From positions 6,915,032-6,979,031 of the forward strand of contig NC_037649.1 in the NCBI RefSeq assembly GCF_003254395.2: DNA of 64,000 nt, written 5' to 3'. The notes below the pieces were generated by a model, which was not told the DNA's origin, made no database searches, and worked only from the letters and a program-made list of their open reading frames with translations. The translations under genes were made by a program, and so were the position numbers. Positions 49,481 to 62,264 of this stretch are shown here, piece by piece; positions within the stretch are counted from its first letter, which is position 1; every line of letters begins with the position of its first letter. The stretch comes from Apis mellifera. Lineage: Eukaryota > Arthropoda > Insecta > Hymenoptera > Apidae.

Positions 49481-51177
49481 TCCATTGTTTATTCCAGGCT
49501 TTTTTTCTTTAAAATATTATTCTTTCCTTATCGCGTTATTATCAATGAAATTTCTCTGGAATTCCATTTAGAAACTGACTCTATAATAGAATTGCTTCCC
49601 CTTGTAGAAACATTTCAAAATCCCAATTTCATCACAGTCGGGTATTTCACGACGATATTGGCCCCAAAGCAAGGGTGATAGATTATTTCCTACTACTGTT
49701 CTGGATTGGATATTGCCACGGAAGTAGTTGGAATTGGAAGGATCTCCCAGAAGCGACCACAATGACCAGACAGTCACCAAGAACCATTTTGGGTTAAGTG
49801 ACTATTACTATTAACCGCAGAGGAGATGAGTGTCCACGGCTGATAATCCCTTAAAGGCCAATTTTAATATTACGGAGAAGATTCTAATCTAATATTTGCG
49901 ACAAATTTCATTTCAATGTGTATCGTTTCTTTTTCTGAAAAAAGAAAAGAAGAAGAATCAATATCCTAAAAGTTATTTATCCATAGAAGAATCATAGTTA
50001 AAAATCTCTGAAAAGTTAATAGATGTACAGTTTACTTACAAATTCAATCTTCAGTTCCTGTAAAATTTGCATTTGCACCTTAAATACTGAACTCATAAAA
50101 GAGTACTTGATATTCCAAACTAACGCATTCCTATAAATTATATCCCAGCATATGATCTTTAAGGGAGCGAATATCTCTCAATTGACGTAACGTTAAAAAA
50201 AATAATCCACCACAATAAAAACTGTCATTTTATGCTTCACATTTGTATCGATCAATGATTGAGCAAGTATCGGTGAATGGTTCGAGAAATAACTGAAGTT
50301 TGACTTCTGTATATCATTTGCGCAACGATATCCAAGAATAAAACCTTATCGATACCGTTCAAACCAGAGAACCTCCTACATCGTTCAAAAATAGATCTTA
50401 ACAATTTCAACGATTCTCCTCGTCGAGTCTCCGTGTCTCTGTAGCCCAGAAATTATCGACTCAGATGCACAACAACAAGCGAAAATACCTTCTTCGAACG
50501 TCCAGCAATCAAATCGTTTAAACGATTGGACGAATGATCAAAGTTTAATGATACATAAAGAGAAAAAAGAAAAGATAAAGATTGCTCCCGTATAATTTCC
50601 ACGTTCGATAAAAGAACGAGAGTGGAATAAAACCTAGAAGAGATATGTTCGTTCCCCCTTTCATTTTCACAAATATAGTGAAATTTCTAATGGGCCGATA
50701 TGATAACTGCTTCGTTCGTCGCTTTCACGAAGGCGAAATCGAATGCAAAAACGAGATTCGCGTGCGTGTTCGAGATAGCTCGCTTTTGTCTCGTCTCGAG
50801 TCGAGTATTGCAAATTAAACGTCGAGACGTTCTCGTGTAATTGGCCGGTGCACGCGAAACGATGATGCCATTTCACTTGTTGCGATCTCGTGTTTCGTCA
50901 TATGGGGGATCGTGAAATTAATTGAAGCAGATTTTATGAAATAATCGAAGATCGAATCTCGTTCTAGTAGAAATAATTGAACGAATGTTTAAACGAATGT
51001 TCCATGGTTTTTAATCCAATGAATGGAAATAATAATCCGCGTTATTTGAAATTTGGAAATTATATTAATATAAATATTTTAATACAGCTTAATTAAATAA
51101 AGTTAAACTTCAGGAATAAAAAATTAATTGATTGGATGATTATAAATAATCCCTATTCAAATAGTGATTATATATTT
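49481..51177. other. Non-coding stretch, no gene seen
   Basis: Mixed to AT-rich. Nothing recognised. The segment 50680-50900 is slightly GC-richer and contains CTCGTCTCGAGTCGAG-type TCGAG words. Confidence 0.6.
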
Positions 51178-51215
51178 GGCTCAGGTCCGTGGGTACGCCA
51201 CTACCCAAAAGACTC
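51178..51215. repeat. Dispersed 38-bp element, copy 2
   Basis: The partner of 13913-13950, in the same orientation. In one plus-strand frame three of the four differences are silent and the fourth is R/K, with both copies reading AQVRGYATTQ. Four changes are too few to prove coding ancestry. Confidence 0.55.
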
Positions 51216-51559
51216 ACGAGAATGGGAACCGAAACGTTTCCCAAAACTCGTTAGTCTCCCCTGCGGGAATAATTATAATATGATATATAAAAAATAGTAA
51301 TGGAAATATCCCTAGACGCAAGCAAATATTCCTAGACGAGCTAATATAGGACATCGGGGAGGATAACGATGCACAATAATACACGATATGAATATAAAAG
51401 CGTAAAATTAATTGCATTTAAATTTCTATAAATCACGAACTGAAGTTGAACTTTTCGACAAAAAACGAGGAAAGAAATTAAAAATTTTGAAATCCAGGAA
51501 AAAGAGGAAAAAACGCCATCGAAATCGGTTTTTGATTCGTCCCGATATCTCAATCGCTT

Positions 51560-52248
51560 GCCAAGATACGAGGATTCGTAAAACGGCGCAGAAGTTATGA
51601 ATGGGTCCGCGATCTTGTGACCTACATTTTTTCTTGGAAACGCGCACTACGTTTTTCCAGGAATCGCGTCTGTCTCTTGGCTGGGGTTTCGGATAGGTCA
51701 GTGAGACGAGGCGCGAGCGAGAAGTCCGAGTAAGAAACAAGGACGAAGGTAAACGATTAAAAATTATTCTTGTCTTTACGCGATGATATTTCGGGAACCA
51801 GAAGTCGTAGCGAGATGAATCAGAATAGATTTCAAAGAGGAAGGTTTCGCGTTTCTAATCATCTTTTATTCATTGACAGGAAGTCACTATCTTCGAGGTT
51901 GCAGCGGTTTAAACTTCTCTTAATTTTAATAGGATTTAATTGGATTTAAGCTGAACGATTAAAAATTACCATTTCTTTTTCACGATGATATTTCGAAAAT
52001 TGGAAATCTTATCGAGACAAATCAAAGACCATTTTAAAGAGTAAACTTCTAATAATTCTTTCAATCGTCGAATTGAAAGTCATTCCGAGTTTTGACGATT
52101 TAAATTTGTTCCTGATTTTAATCAAGCCTTACAACGAATTACGTTTATTTCTGGCTAAAATCATCCAAAAATCATCAAAAAATGTAGATCACAAAGTCGC
52201 GGGCCCATTCATAACTTCTGCGCCGTTTTACGAATCCTCGTATCTGGC
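51560..52248. repeat. Long inverted repeat, 72-bp arms, ~545-bp spacer
   Basis: Left arm 51560-51632 and right arm 52177-52248 are inverted copies with four transitions and one single-base indel, about 93% identity. The arms include ACGAGGATTCGTAAAACGG and its complement. They are GC-richer than the spacer and similarity stops sharply outside them. The spacer holds a degenerate direct repeat: GATTAAAAATTA followed by CGATGATATTTCG, near 51757 and 51958. No transposase frame is visible. It may be a relic terminal-inverted-repeat element or a hairpin-RNA locus. Confidence 0.85.
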
Positions 52249-53690
52249 TAAAAGCTTCTAACGATTTTATTCCAACGTTGAAAATTCCAAGATTCGCAAT
52301 TCTTTCAAAAAATATAATCAGGAGAAAATAATCAAATAAATTATTTATCTGATTACGTGAATCTTATCTTCCAAATTCATACAAACAGATTTCCACTGCG
52401 CTTAACTCGTCTGGATAACCTGGCCTGTTACCATTTACAATACACAATTTGCTCGACGTAACGCTGCGTGTAGTATACTCGTTGCACATGGAATTTTAAT
52501 TGTTAAAGAAAGCTGGTGAAATATGGAATGCACGGTTCCCCTCCGGTCACCACGGATGCCGGTGGTTAAAGTTGACAAAACGATGAGGAATGACTCGAAA
52601 AGAAAAGAGCAACGAACGCGAGGGAAGAATAATGACGTGTCCCGATAGTTTTCATTCCATGGAACAATCGTGCCGCGATTTCGTACGAAGGAATTCATCG
52701 AGAAAAAAGAAAAAAAAAAGAAAGAAACGTTTGCGGACTGGTTTTTAATCGCGTGCGCGCCAGCTATCGCGGGCTTTGCCTTGTCCAAACACGTAATATG
52801 TCTCCGCGGGACGTTTCGTGCATGGATCACTGCGAGCTGCACGCCGTTAACGTGCTTCATTCATCTTCCCTTACATACGTTGCACGATTATCCGGCACGC
52901 GTTGGAAATGAATCCATCAATATGTAAATCATTTGTCTCGGCTAATCTTCCATCGCTCGGAAGCACCGATTATGTGTGCAAATAAAGCCACACGGATTCA
53001 GTTGCAGGGATACGTTTTAAATTATTAAAAAAGTAGAAAAGTTTGGAATTTTTACAAGCAACGTTGAACTTGTCCAGTTATTTCTCTGAGACTAAATGGT
53101 TTTTTTATCTTGCTTGTAATTGGAAAATGTGAAAGAGTTTCCTTTTATCCATAAGATAAGAGGCAAATCATGTTTCTTTTTTTTTTTTTTTTAATAGATT
53201 TCATCTACTTTATCAAGTTATTACTTCATTATTATCTATTCTACGATCTACTTTAGTAAATGTTTCTCAATATTGTATCAACTCTTGCTTCTACTTATAT
53301 AATCAATCGATTCAATTTTTACATCTCAATATACCAATTAATATAATTATAACATTCCAATAATATTTTTATTTTTCCACAAATTTGTTCCATTCTACAA
53401 TGGAGTGGAAACAAATCTCTCTGGAAATTTTAATAAAACTAAAACTCGAAGCACACAAATTTCAATTTTCGCGAGATCAGCCTGAAATTTTTCCAGATTT
53501 TCCCAGATATAAAAAGAAAAGAAAGGTTTTAATCGTTTGATTAATTAAAAGACACACGTTAGAAATAATCGTTAGCTCGTTGATTTGTCACGTTCCATCG
53601 AAAATATCCGCAGCCTTAACTATCGGCAGAGGGTAATTTATGAGCATCATTAACTCGTTTAAAGTCGAATGTTGTAACAATAGGCGCATT
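52249..53690. other. Non-coding stretch with a GC-richer patch
   Basis: The segment 52430-52910 is GC-richer and open on both strands, including a minus-strand frame of about 141 codons (52435-52860) with no recognised motif. A T16 run lies at 53177-53192. The rest is AT-rich. Confidence 0.55.
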
Positions 53691-53698
53691 CCACGATA

Positions 53699-53840
53699 AT
53701 TGGAATGCGAGATTCCAATGTGGCGCGTATACGGTTGATAGAATAAAAGGGCGGAGGGGATATCTCGCAGGTCCCTTACCTGCGTATCATACGCCCTTCT
53801 TACTTACGTCACGATACAATGAACAACGATGTCATTGTTC
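53699..53840. ncRNA. Cluster of three hairpins, centre one nested
   Basis: The centre hairpin, 53747-53798, has stem AAGGGCG/CGCCCTT, a small internal loop, GATA/TATC, a one-sided TCT bulge and CGCAGGT/ACCTGCG closing a 5-nt loop: 18 pairs in 52 nt. Upstream, ATTGGAAT/ATTCCAAT encloses GCGAG (53699-53719). Downstream, GAACAA/TTGTTC closes an 8-nt loop (53821-53840). The flanking two alone are within chance; the centre one is hard to get by chance. The block also carries TTACGTCA, a CRE-like word. It could be structured RNA or a dense regulatory element. Confidence 0.35.
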
Positions 53841-53916
53841 CAAGTGATTACCGCGCCGATAAAAGATGAAAATGTAATTCCTTATTCGAAAAACGCAAAA
53901 GATCATCTTTGGTTTG

Positions 53917-54349
53917 ATTATCTTCCGGAAACGAAACAGGGAAAGAATCGATGTGCAAAAATTTGATTCTCGATTCAACAATCGAGATCGTTTCAGAAGA
54001 AAAATTTCAATATTAAGAAATATTGATCTCTTATTTCGAGATTCAGAGACACTTCTTTAACGATATTAATTAAAGTAACCCTTCGAATACACGAAAATTT
54101 ATATTACAGAAAATATTTGACGTATCCTGCAACTGAATGATCATCTTCCGGAAACGAAATAGGGAAAGAATCAATGTGCAAAATTTCTCAAAAAATTTGA
54201 TTCAACAATCGAGAAGAAAAATTTCAATATTAAAAAATATTGATCTCTTATTTCGAGATTCAGAGATTCATTTCGAGACACTTCTTTAACGATATTAATT
54301 AATATAACCCTTCGAATACACGAAAATTTATATTACAGAAAATATTTGC
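53917..54349. repeat. Tandem duplication, 2 x ~210-220 bp
   Basis: Copies about 53917-54120 and 54139-54349 share TCTTCCGGAAACGAAA at the start and ATTACAGAAAATATTTG at the end. Internal differences include a repeated GAGATTCAGA segment in the second copy and loss of a CGAGATCGTTTC segment. Confidence 0.9.
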
Positions 54350-56110
54350 ACTCATGAATTAATTGAATGCTACGAAAATAAAGAACGTAAAATATAACGT
54401 AAAGAAAACGTGTGCGAATCTATCATATATATATATATAGATTCGAGATCGAAAGAAAAAAAATAACTGCAAGTAGCGAGGGATCGATAACACATTCGAG
54501 TTGGTTCGTGAATACGAACGCGTTCCGGCAGCTTACAAAACAACAAATTGATACGAGGCATACTTAAGCATCTGGAATTTCATTATTGAGAAGAGATTTA
54601 TCCTCGCGAGCCACCGATTCCCACAAGAAGAAACAAAATCCTAGCAATTATTTCCCTCCCCGTGCAACGCAGTAATAAATAGGTTCGCTTTCCCGTTACG
54701 TGCTATCTGATTTACCCACTCGGTTATGCAACCAACTTCGAAACAGGGTCGTTCCGACCGTTTATTTCCTCGGCTTCGTATCGAGCCGTATGGTAATACA
54801 CGTACGACCGACGTCGTACACATTGTACGCACGCAACACGCTGCTTACCACCGCCGCCGCTTTCCACTCGAGTTCGCGACGAAGGGTGCCGGAATGGGTG
54901 CTGCTCTATCTTATTACGTCACACTGTCGCTCATTTTGCGTAATAAACGAGTAAATCGGCCGCTCTATAAACTCTCTAACGCGCGGTCATTAGAACCGGG
55001 TTCCACATATTTCTCGACACTTGATAAAAATGCGTTGGAACGAAATTAATTTTTACCTTACAATTACGGGACACAGAGATCCGGTTACGCGCACGGATTT
55101 ATTCTCCTTCTGTCATTTTCCATTTCCACGTTTAATCGAGCAATTACGATTCAAACAGCGATCGTTCCGTTGATCTTCCTCTTACGAGTAGAGTATTTAT
55201 CGTTCGATCCCAGAATAAAGTGTCGATCCTTTGTGGAACAAGGTGCGTTCCATATCGTTAAAATCGATACGAAAGGAACAAGGTGCCGCAAGCGAACGTC
55301 TAACGATCTTGCCTCGATCAATTTTGTCCACCGTGGCTGAAAAGAGTAATAAAGTGCGCCATTTCTGGAAAAAGAAAAACGTTCGCAGCTTTTAATATTT
55401 CTGCCAGTTTAGACAGACGCGTGTTGAGAAACATGCGTATTGTGTCGTATTGGCGGCGTCTCGTTTGCTCGCTCGCGTGTCCCGCGGAATTCCTGTAATT
55501 CCATCTTTCGAAACTGGACCGATTTTCTCGGAGCCGTTCCGCTCCGCGCAGTCTCGTCCCTTGTGACGCAATTAAAATAGTAGACATGATACGATTCGTG
55601 CATCAATTTCCTCCTCGACGCACTGTGTTTATTCAGTTACGAAATTAAACGAGTCTATCTTATATATCCAAGAATTTATTCCTTCTGAAGTGAATGAACT
55701 ATTCTTTTCAAAGTCGTGTTTATTTTATATCATCGAGTTTATTTTATATCATCAGAAATAAGTTGGTCGAATGGTTCTTCCAATCTATATTATCTCAGAA
55801 AATTGACAAATGCAAATTCATGATCCTTTCAATTCTTCGATACATTTGTATCTTCTTCGTACGACGATTCCTTGAAATACAAGGAATTATTCGTTCAAAA
55901 TATTCGAGACATTCTCGTTTCACGCATTCTAGCATATTAAATATTCATATTAAATATTATATCTGTATCACATTACGCTTTTTCCTCGCTTTTCCTCGCC
56001 TCGACATCTTTCCTCGTAATTACTATCGATCAAGATATCAACTACGTCGAAATGCCTCGTCCAAAATCCTCATCCTCGTTCAACGAACTTCCGCACGTGC
56101 GGATGGTCAC
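54350..56110. other. Non-coding stretch with GC-richer islands
   Basis: Islands at 54700-55050 and 55300-55620 are GC- and CpG-rich. The first contains CCACCGCCGCCGC near 54849-54861 and a TTACGTCA word near 54914. Plus-strand frames of 84-107 codons there are unrecognised. A short direct repeat of TTTATTTTATATCATC lies near 55723-55755. A (TA)n run is at 54425-54438. Confidence 0.5.
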
Positions 56111-56112
56111 GA

Positions 56113-56201
56113 AAAAAAAAAAAAAATAGGAGAGAGAAACGAGGGAATTTCGCTGACCGAAATCACACGAGAAAGAAAGAGAGAAACGTAGAGAGAGAGA
56201 G
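56113..56201. repeat. A-run and (GA)n tracts
   Basis: An A14-type run near 56113-56126 and GA units at about 56188-56201, separated by purine-rich sequence. Confidence 0.85.
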
Positions 56202-58820
56202 AGGCGTTTCATTTTTGGTACCGGCACGATTTATCATCGATCTATCGTAGCGATAGATAAAATCGGCGCGATCTGAATACAGGTGAAATTCGCCGCCCGA
56301 GTGTTCCCCAATTTATATTTCTAAATAGAAATCGCAGAGGAGTCCGCGTCGTCGCGTCGATTTAGCACGGAGCGGGTGCTAAAATAGAGGAAGCTTGACA
56401 CTTGGCTCGAAACCAGATCCAACATAGAATCAAAATGATTTAATTTTGGACATCATCCGTACATCATCCCACGAATGAAATACGATTGGAAATGATGTAC
56501 TCTGACGGTACTCGAGATGGATGGAATGAACGTCGTGGAAGTTGGAGAAAATAAATCGACCGCGGAAAAATTAAAATCCTTTTTTTTTTCTTCTCGACGA
56601 ATACGAATCTTGGAAAGGGAAAACAAGTGTATCTCGATTCTTTCTTTCTTCAAATTAACATCGATCGTAATTACACAATTAATTAGAGTTAATTTCTTGC
56701 GGGGAGAAAAAGAGAGAGAGAGAAAAGTGTACAATCAACCTCGTATTTCTGTTCGCTAACGGGTGGTAACAGCCTCGTATATGTGCAAGCCTGGTCGCGT
56801 GCATATCAGTTACAGACGCTTTAGCCCGTATATCAATTAACTAGCTGTTACTCACTTGTTATACTCGTTATATACGTTAGCCGCGCATTACCTATCGTTC
56901 CCTTCCTGAACAGCAAGATCGCAACGTGGAATCTCGGGCCGGCCAAACGCAAACGTACACGACTTCGAGTTTCCCTTTACATTTCGAATTTCGCTTTCGT
57001 TATATTTCGAGCGTGTAATCAGCAAAAAAGGAAATTGCCAACGCTTTCACTTTTGCTTATACCCGGTCCACGACGATTCCAACCGGTTAATTATTCTATC
57101 TATTGATTACTAAATACGTTTTAGGTATCCCATTTGTCGGTATTTTATTATCGTTTAGATTATAGGATGTATAGAAGAGGTTAGGTTTTAAGAGAGGCGG
57201 AAAGGATAAATGAATTTTTGTTTTTTAATTATTCGACGATTGTTCTTCTCTTCTCGAATTTGGATTTTTTATTTATTCGTCGATGAAGCGTAATTGTTAA
57301 AGTTATCTCCTCTCGAAGGATTTGTAAAAGTTTATCAAATGGAAGAGAGTTCATAAAATTGTCGTACCAACAATAATACAAATCAATGGTGAATCGTGTA
57401 TATTTTATTTAAATAAAGGAAGAATATTTTATTACGAATAATTATTTAACTCGAATGAATATATTCGAGCAAAAGTATATGTTATGGAAATGAAATTGGA
57501 ATATGAATTATGTGCTCCTTTGATAAAACTTCCTATCCTTTTCACCTTGTTTCCTTACCTCGTGCACGTGAAATATTTAGATCCTAGAAACATTCTTTGA
57601 CTTTTAAGTTTAGAGAGTTAGAAAAATCTATGTACTTTTTAGGGATCTAGAATCAGGTTTAACCTTTTTCCCCAAGAAGGAAGAAAAATTCGAAGAAAAT
57701 GGTACAAATTTCAGTCACGTATATTTCAAAATGCTGTGCATAAAATATTCGAATTGACAGGAGGGGAAAAAGAAAAGAAAATTATTTTCCTCGCTTTTCT
57801 AATCGTGACACGAGAGAAATTATAAAGTTGCAAATTCTGATGGATGGACACAACGAGAGATAATCTCCATCCTCCAACGATGTTGCAAGCGTAACGACCA
57901 TAACGAAATGGTGGTTTAAAAGGATCAAAGATTTACGCGTTTAATCGGCGATAAAATTCATTTAAATATATTCGCGCTTCAATCTAATATAAAATAAACG
58001 ACCAGTTAATTAGAATCGAGAAACTTTAAAAAGGCCAACAGATACAGGCAGACACAAGTGTGCGATCTTAGATACCTTTCTTTTTTATTTTTTTATTCAC
58101 GATTATTCACGATTATCGAAACGATCCTCGCCGATCCAATCTCTCCTCTCCACGAAAAAGTCATTAGTATCGTCACGTTTTAATCCCAACTTTATCGACG
58201 TTTCTATTTTATCATCCATCTTCCACATGTCTAAAAGTGAAAACCTATCCGCGATCTTGAATAATAACCCGGTCGAAATTTAGTAATAATCCATTATCTT
58301 AATACAATCTGGCTATCACCGATTCGACACTCTTGTCACGAGTATATTACTCGTCAGAGTAATAGAAAGATCGCCCGGTCACGATATATCTTCTTCGAAG
58401 ACGGTGTTTCTCAACAGTGTTTCTTCAACCCTTTATATAGATAGCTACAAGATTATTGTTACAATCTAATTATAATATATGCGAAATAAAGATCTGCAAG
58501 ATATCTTTATACCTTTCTATCACATTTACGCGCGTAGATTTTTATTTAAATTTCATAAAATGTAGTTACGAGTCTAGTTTAATATTTCATTAATATTTTT
58601 ATAACGTTGCAATGTGTCAAAAAGTAAAATGAAGTATTATATACACTCGTTTCATCGAAAGTATATATTTTTCGTATAATTGTCAAGGCAAAGGCAACCG
58701 ATTTTGCAACTACAAAACAATGTATGAATGAAAAAATGTTGAGAAACATTGTCAACAAACAGAGATCTCTCATTGAAATTGCGATCATCAAACGATCGCC
58801 CAGCATAAAAAGAAAGAATA
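56202..58820. other. AT-rich non-coding stretch, no gene seen
   Basis: A GC-richer part at 56220-56400 contains CGATAGATAAAATCGG words. Nothing else is recognised. The remainder is AT-rich with short pyrimidine runs. Confidence 0.6.
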
Positions 58821-58827
58821 ATGAAAT

Positions 58828-59106
58828 TTGTCGCGAGATACGCTTCCTGTTGAAACGAATTTCTCGAAACCGTTTCACATTCTTTCCTTTCCCCGCGTCG
58901 TGTCGAAGAAAGTAAGAAAGAATCGTTTAAAAATATTGGGATATTTGGAAAGTTTTGACGAGAACGCGAATAGAGGACGAGTTCTAACACGTGTCCCGGT
59001 TGATAAGGATCGCGATAAATCTGTCATGGAAAGTCTACGAAATTCGATGGATCCGGATAGCAATCACAATGGTTCGATCGGTAAAATTGATGATTGGGAT
59101 GATTGA
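58828..59106 (+). other. 92-codon open frame ending in an EF-hand-like word
   Basis: The frame ends with DSNHNGSIGKID followed by DWDD and a TGA stop. The twelve residues fit the calcium-binding EF-hand loop pattern at positions 1 (D), 3 (N), 5 (N), 6 (G), 8 (I) and 12 (D, usually E). The preceding residues do not make a convincing E-helix and there is no F-helix because the frame stops. The first codon is an internal ATG with no clear context. I think it more likely a coincidence than an exon. Confidence 0.15.
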
Positions 59107-62100
59107 GATTTCTAATCGGATAAGATCGGCCATACATCACGAAGATGTATGAGGAAGAAATAATAATATTTAGAAAATGGTGAATGAATTCTTTAATAAT
59201 AATCAGATTCGTTAACTTTCGTTGACACGAAAATGAATTGTATTTTATATCGTTATCGTAATTAACGTAAGCTATATCAATACTCTTAATCCATAATGAT
59301 TTCATATCGCGAAGGAACAAAGTCAAAACCACGTTTCTTGACAATGAGTCAACCATGTAAAAAAAGAAAATAAAACAATAATATCCTGATCGCAACACTA
59401 CAATCACATGACTCATATTAGACGATAAAAAAATGATTAGAGGCACGTGTTTTTAATGATCCTGATATCTTCAACCTTGATTTGCCGATCGATAAAAATC
59501 ATAAAATCTGTGAAGAAATCGCAGGAGAAAGATTGGAAGAATAATAAACGAGAGTTACATGAATGAGGAGGGGAAATTCGTCTATTATCGATCTATTATC
59601 GATTCATTTATCGATCTTCGAATCATCGTTAAAAAGGAAACATCGTTGAATATAACGTTGAAAACGCGATACAACAGATTTATCGGGCTATATTATACGC
59701 AATAGTACAAAATGATAAAATAAAAAGAAGAGAAAACGGAAATCGCGATCTCGTTTCACTCATAATTCATGGAACAATGAAAAAGGAGGAACGATGACGG
59801 CGATAGCGGGTGTTGCTACTTCCTGCGCGAGCAGCGATTTGATCGATTATCGGAGGGGGGAGGAAAAATGATAATTGGAGGCGAGTTTACAGGCATCCAT
59901 ACGTGTTATTAACTTGCTCTCTCTTATCCCATCCTCGTCTTATCTATATACGACGAATTTTTTGAGAGTTTATAGATCATCTTTTCTTTTTTTTTTTTAT
60001 CGCTATGCGCTTGCTATAAATATAAAACGGCAGAAAGCGTGTCGAAATTTCGATAGATTATCGAAATGATTCTATAGTAGGCGAGAATTGAAGGCAAGAG
60101 TGGAGAGAAAGCGGTTAAATTCTTCTTCGAAACGAGAGATTCAAAATTGGGACGATCGAGTTACAATTGCATCGGTTCGGTACGAACGATAGATAAATTT
60201 CTTCTGCCGATCGAAAAAAGCGTCGAAGAAACTCTCTTTCTTTGTATCCAACCATTGTATCATTTCTTCGTACGATTTATTCGCAAGTTATTCGCTCGCA
60301 TCTATTCAACCTGATTTTATCTTCGCAATCTATTCATCTATGAATTTTATATACCCTCGAGGGCGCGGACAAATAAGGAATCGACGTTTCGCAGGGGAAA
60401 TTATACAGTGTCGCAATCGGCCGTAAACAAAACTCGCGAAGAAACGCATACACGTGAGATCTCGATAAATTCGAATTCCACGTTTCGTGGAAACGAACGA
60501 TGACGGAGATCCAAATAATATAATGCAAAGAACATTCCAGAATTTAAAGACGTTCGTATTATGGACAATCATCGAATATCTGTTGGAATATTCGAGCCGA
60601 TCGGGTGGTTTTATCGAGGTGTTTAACGAGGCGAGAAATCGAGAGCAGTAGGAAATGGAGAATGGCCTTTGGGGAAGTTTCAAAATCGTCGAATCTGGGG
60701 ATATTGCCCGATGCAATGGCCTGTGTGTCTGTGTAACGTACCTTCGTCCAACGAAAACAGAGAGATGAAAATGCGGATGGAAAATGCTATCATCGGAAAA
60801 CGTTACGATTGGTCGGAAACGTAAGAAGGAGAGCTTTCGAATCGGATCGATTCGTTAAGCGGTTCGTAATCGTCTTAAATGGTGTCGAGAAATTCTTTAC
60901 TCCGCGGATTAATCGCTCGAAGACAGGTTTAAATGGCGATGCGTTTTAAGGAATCTGGTTCTAATTGTGTAAATAGGAAGTTACAAGTTGTCGCGATATT
61001 CGATATTTTAATCGTTTCGATAATTGAAAACTCCGAAGAAAATGAAAATTTTAATCAAGATTTTAATTTTTTTTCAGATAGAAGCAAACGAAAGAATTGT
61101 TCGAAAAACTGGATATTATTTGAAGGATGATATGATACCTGAAAGAAAAATGCCATGCGCTTGGAAGAAAAACTGCGTTCCGGTTGATTTTCAATTTCCT
61201 GTCACGACAGGTGGCAAGATCGCTCGTTTCATAATATCCTTTCGATTACTCCGGGACAAAATTGCGTCTAATTGCTCAACCTTAAAACAATCCAGAACCA
61301 CAACTCGTGAAAGTTGGCAAACGATTAAAGCGTTGTTTGTAATGGAAATCAGAAAAGAAAGAAGGAAAGAAAGAAAAGGTTAATTAATTATTCGACGTCA
61401 TTAATTAATCGATTCGATCGACACGCGCTACAGATTACAGAATTTTTGTCCGTAATGAACGATCGAGAGAGTCCAGGCCTCCAGTTTAGAAAACCGTGAA
61501 TGGGCAATACCTAATAAAATCATCTCGACCAAGTTTAACTTCTTTTTCGTTTTATCGTTTCAGCAATAGAAAAAAAAAAAAAAAAGAAAAAGAAAAAAAG
61601 AATAATAACGATGCATCTCTTCTAACGAGAATTAGAAATTATTCTCAAGCACGATCACCCGAGCTTATCTACGATCTACGTTCGGCATTCTATTCTTCGG
61701 TGAAACCATTTGCCTGCTTTTTCCCTTTTCTTCTCCGAGTAGGTGTGTACTCACGCACTTTCTCGAGGTGTCGAATTAGAAAGGAAATTCGTGTGTTCTA
61801 TGGCGTGTAATTACGCCTAACGCCGAGCGATCGTGAAAGTGTTGGCGGAGCAAGGCGGAGCACCAGCTTTGTTCGCACGACTCCTGTCAAGGAATTACAC
61901 AAATGAATGATCAACACAACTCGAGCAACTTTCCACCCGATGGATGCCTCGTCAACGTTTATAACGTTCCAACGTGTATAAGTAAAACCTAAGTGGATAT
62001 AATGAATGTCCTTGGCGGGAAACGGCACTCACTATCGCCGACTCTGCGCGCCGCTCAACCCTTTCATGTCCGTGGGGCTTCGATCTCGACGACGGCCTGG

Positions 62101-62264
62101 CCTTCCATTGACCTGAAAAATCAATTGTATTAATTATACCTTTCATAACATTCGTACCTTTCAGGTTGAAATCTTTACCTGCAATTGATTTGAACTTCAA
62201 CTTTCAACGCAGTTAGAAAGTCTTCAAGACATTTCGATCTGTGCATCCTAATGTATTAAATATA
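59107..62264. other. Non-coding stretch, no gene seen
   Basis: Three TATCGAT words in about 35 bp near 59585-59615 resemble DREF/BEAF-type sites known from flies. A perfect TTCCACG-TTT-CGTGGAA hairpin is at 60476-60492. Purine tracts lie at 61351-61379 and 61570-61600. A minus-strand frame of about 128 codons (60330-60716) is unrecognised. Confidence 0.55.
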
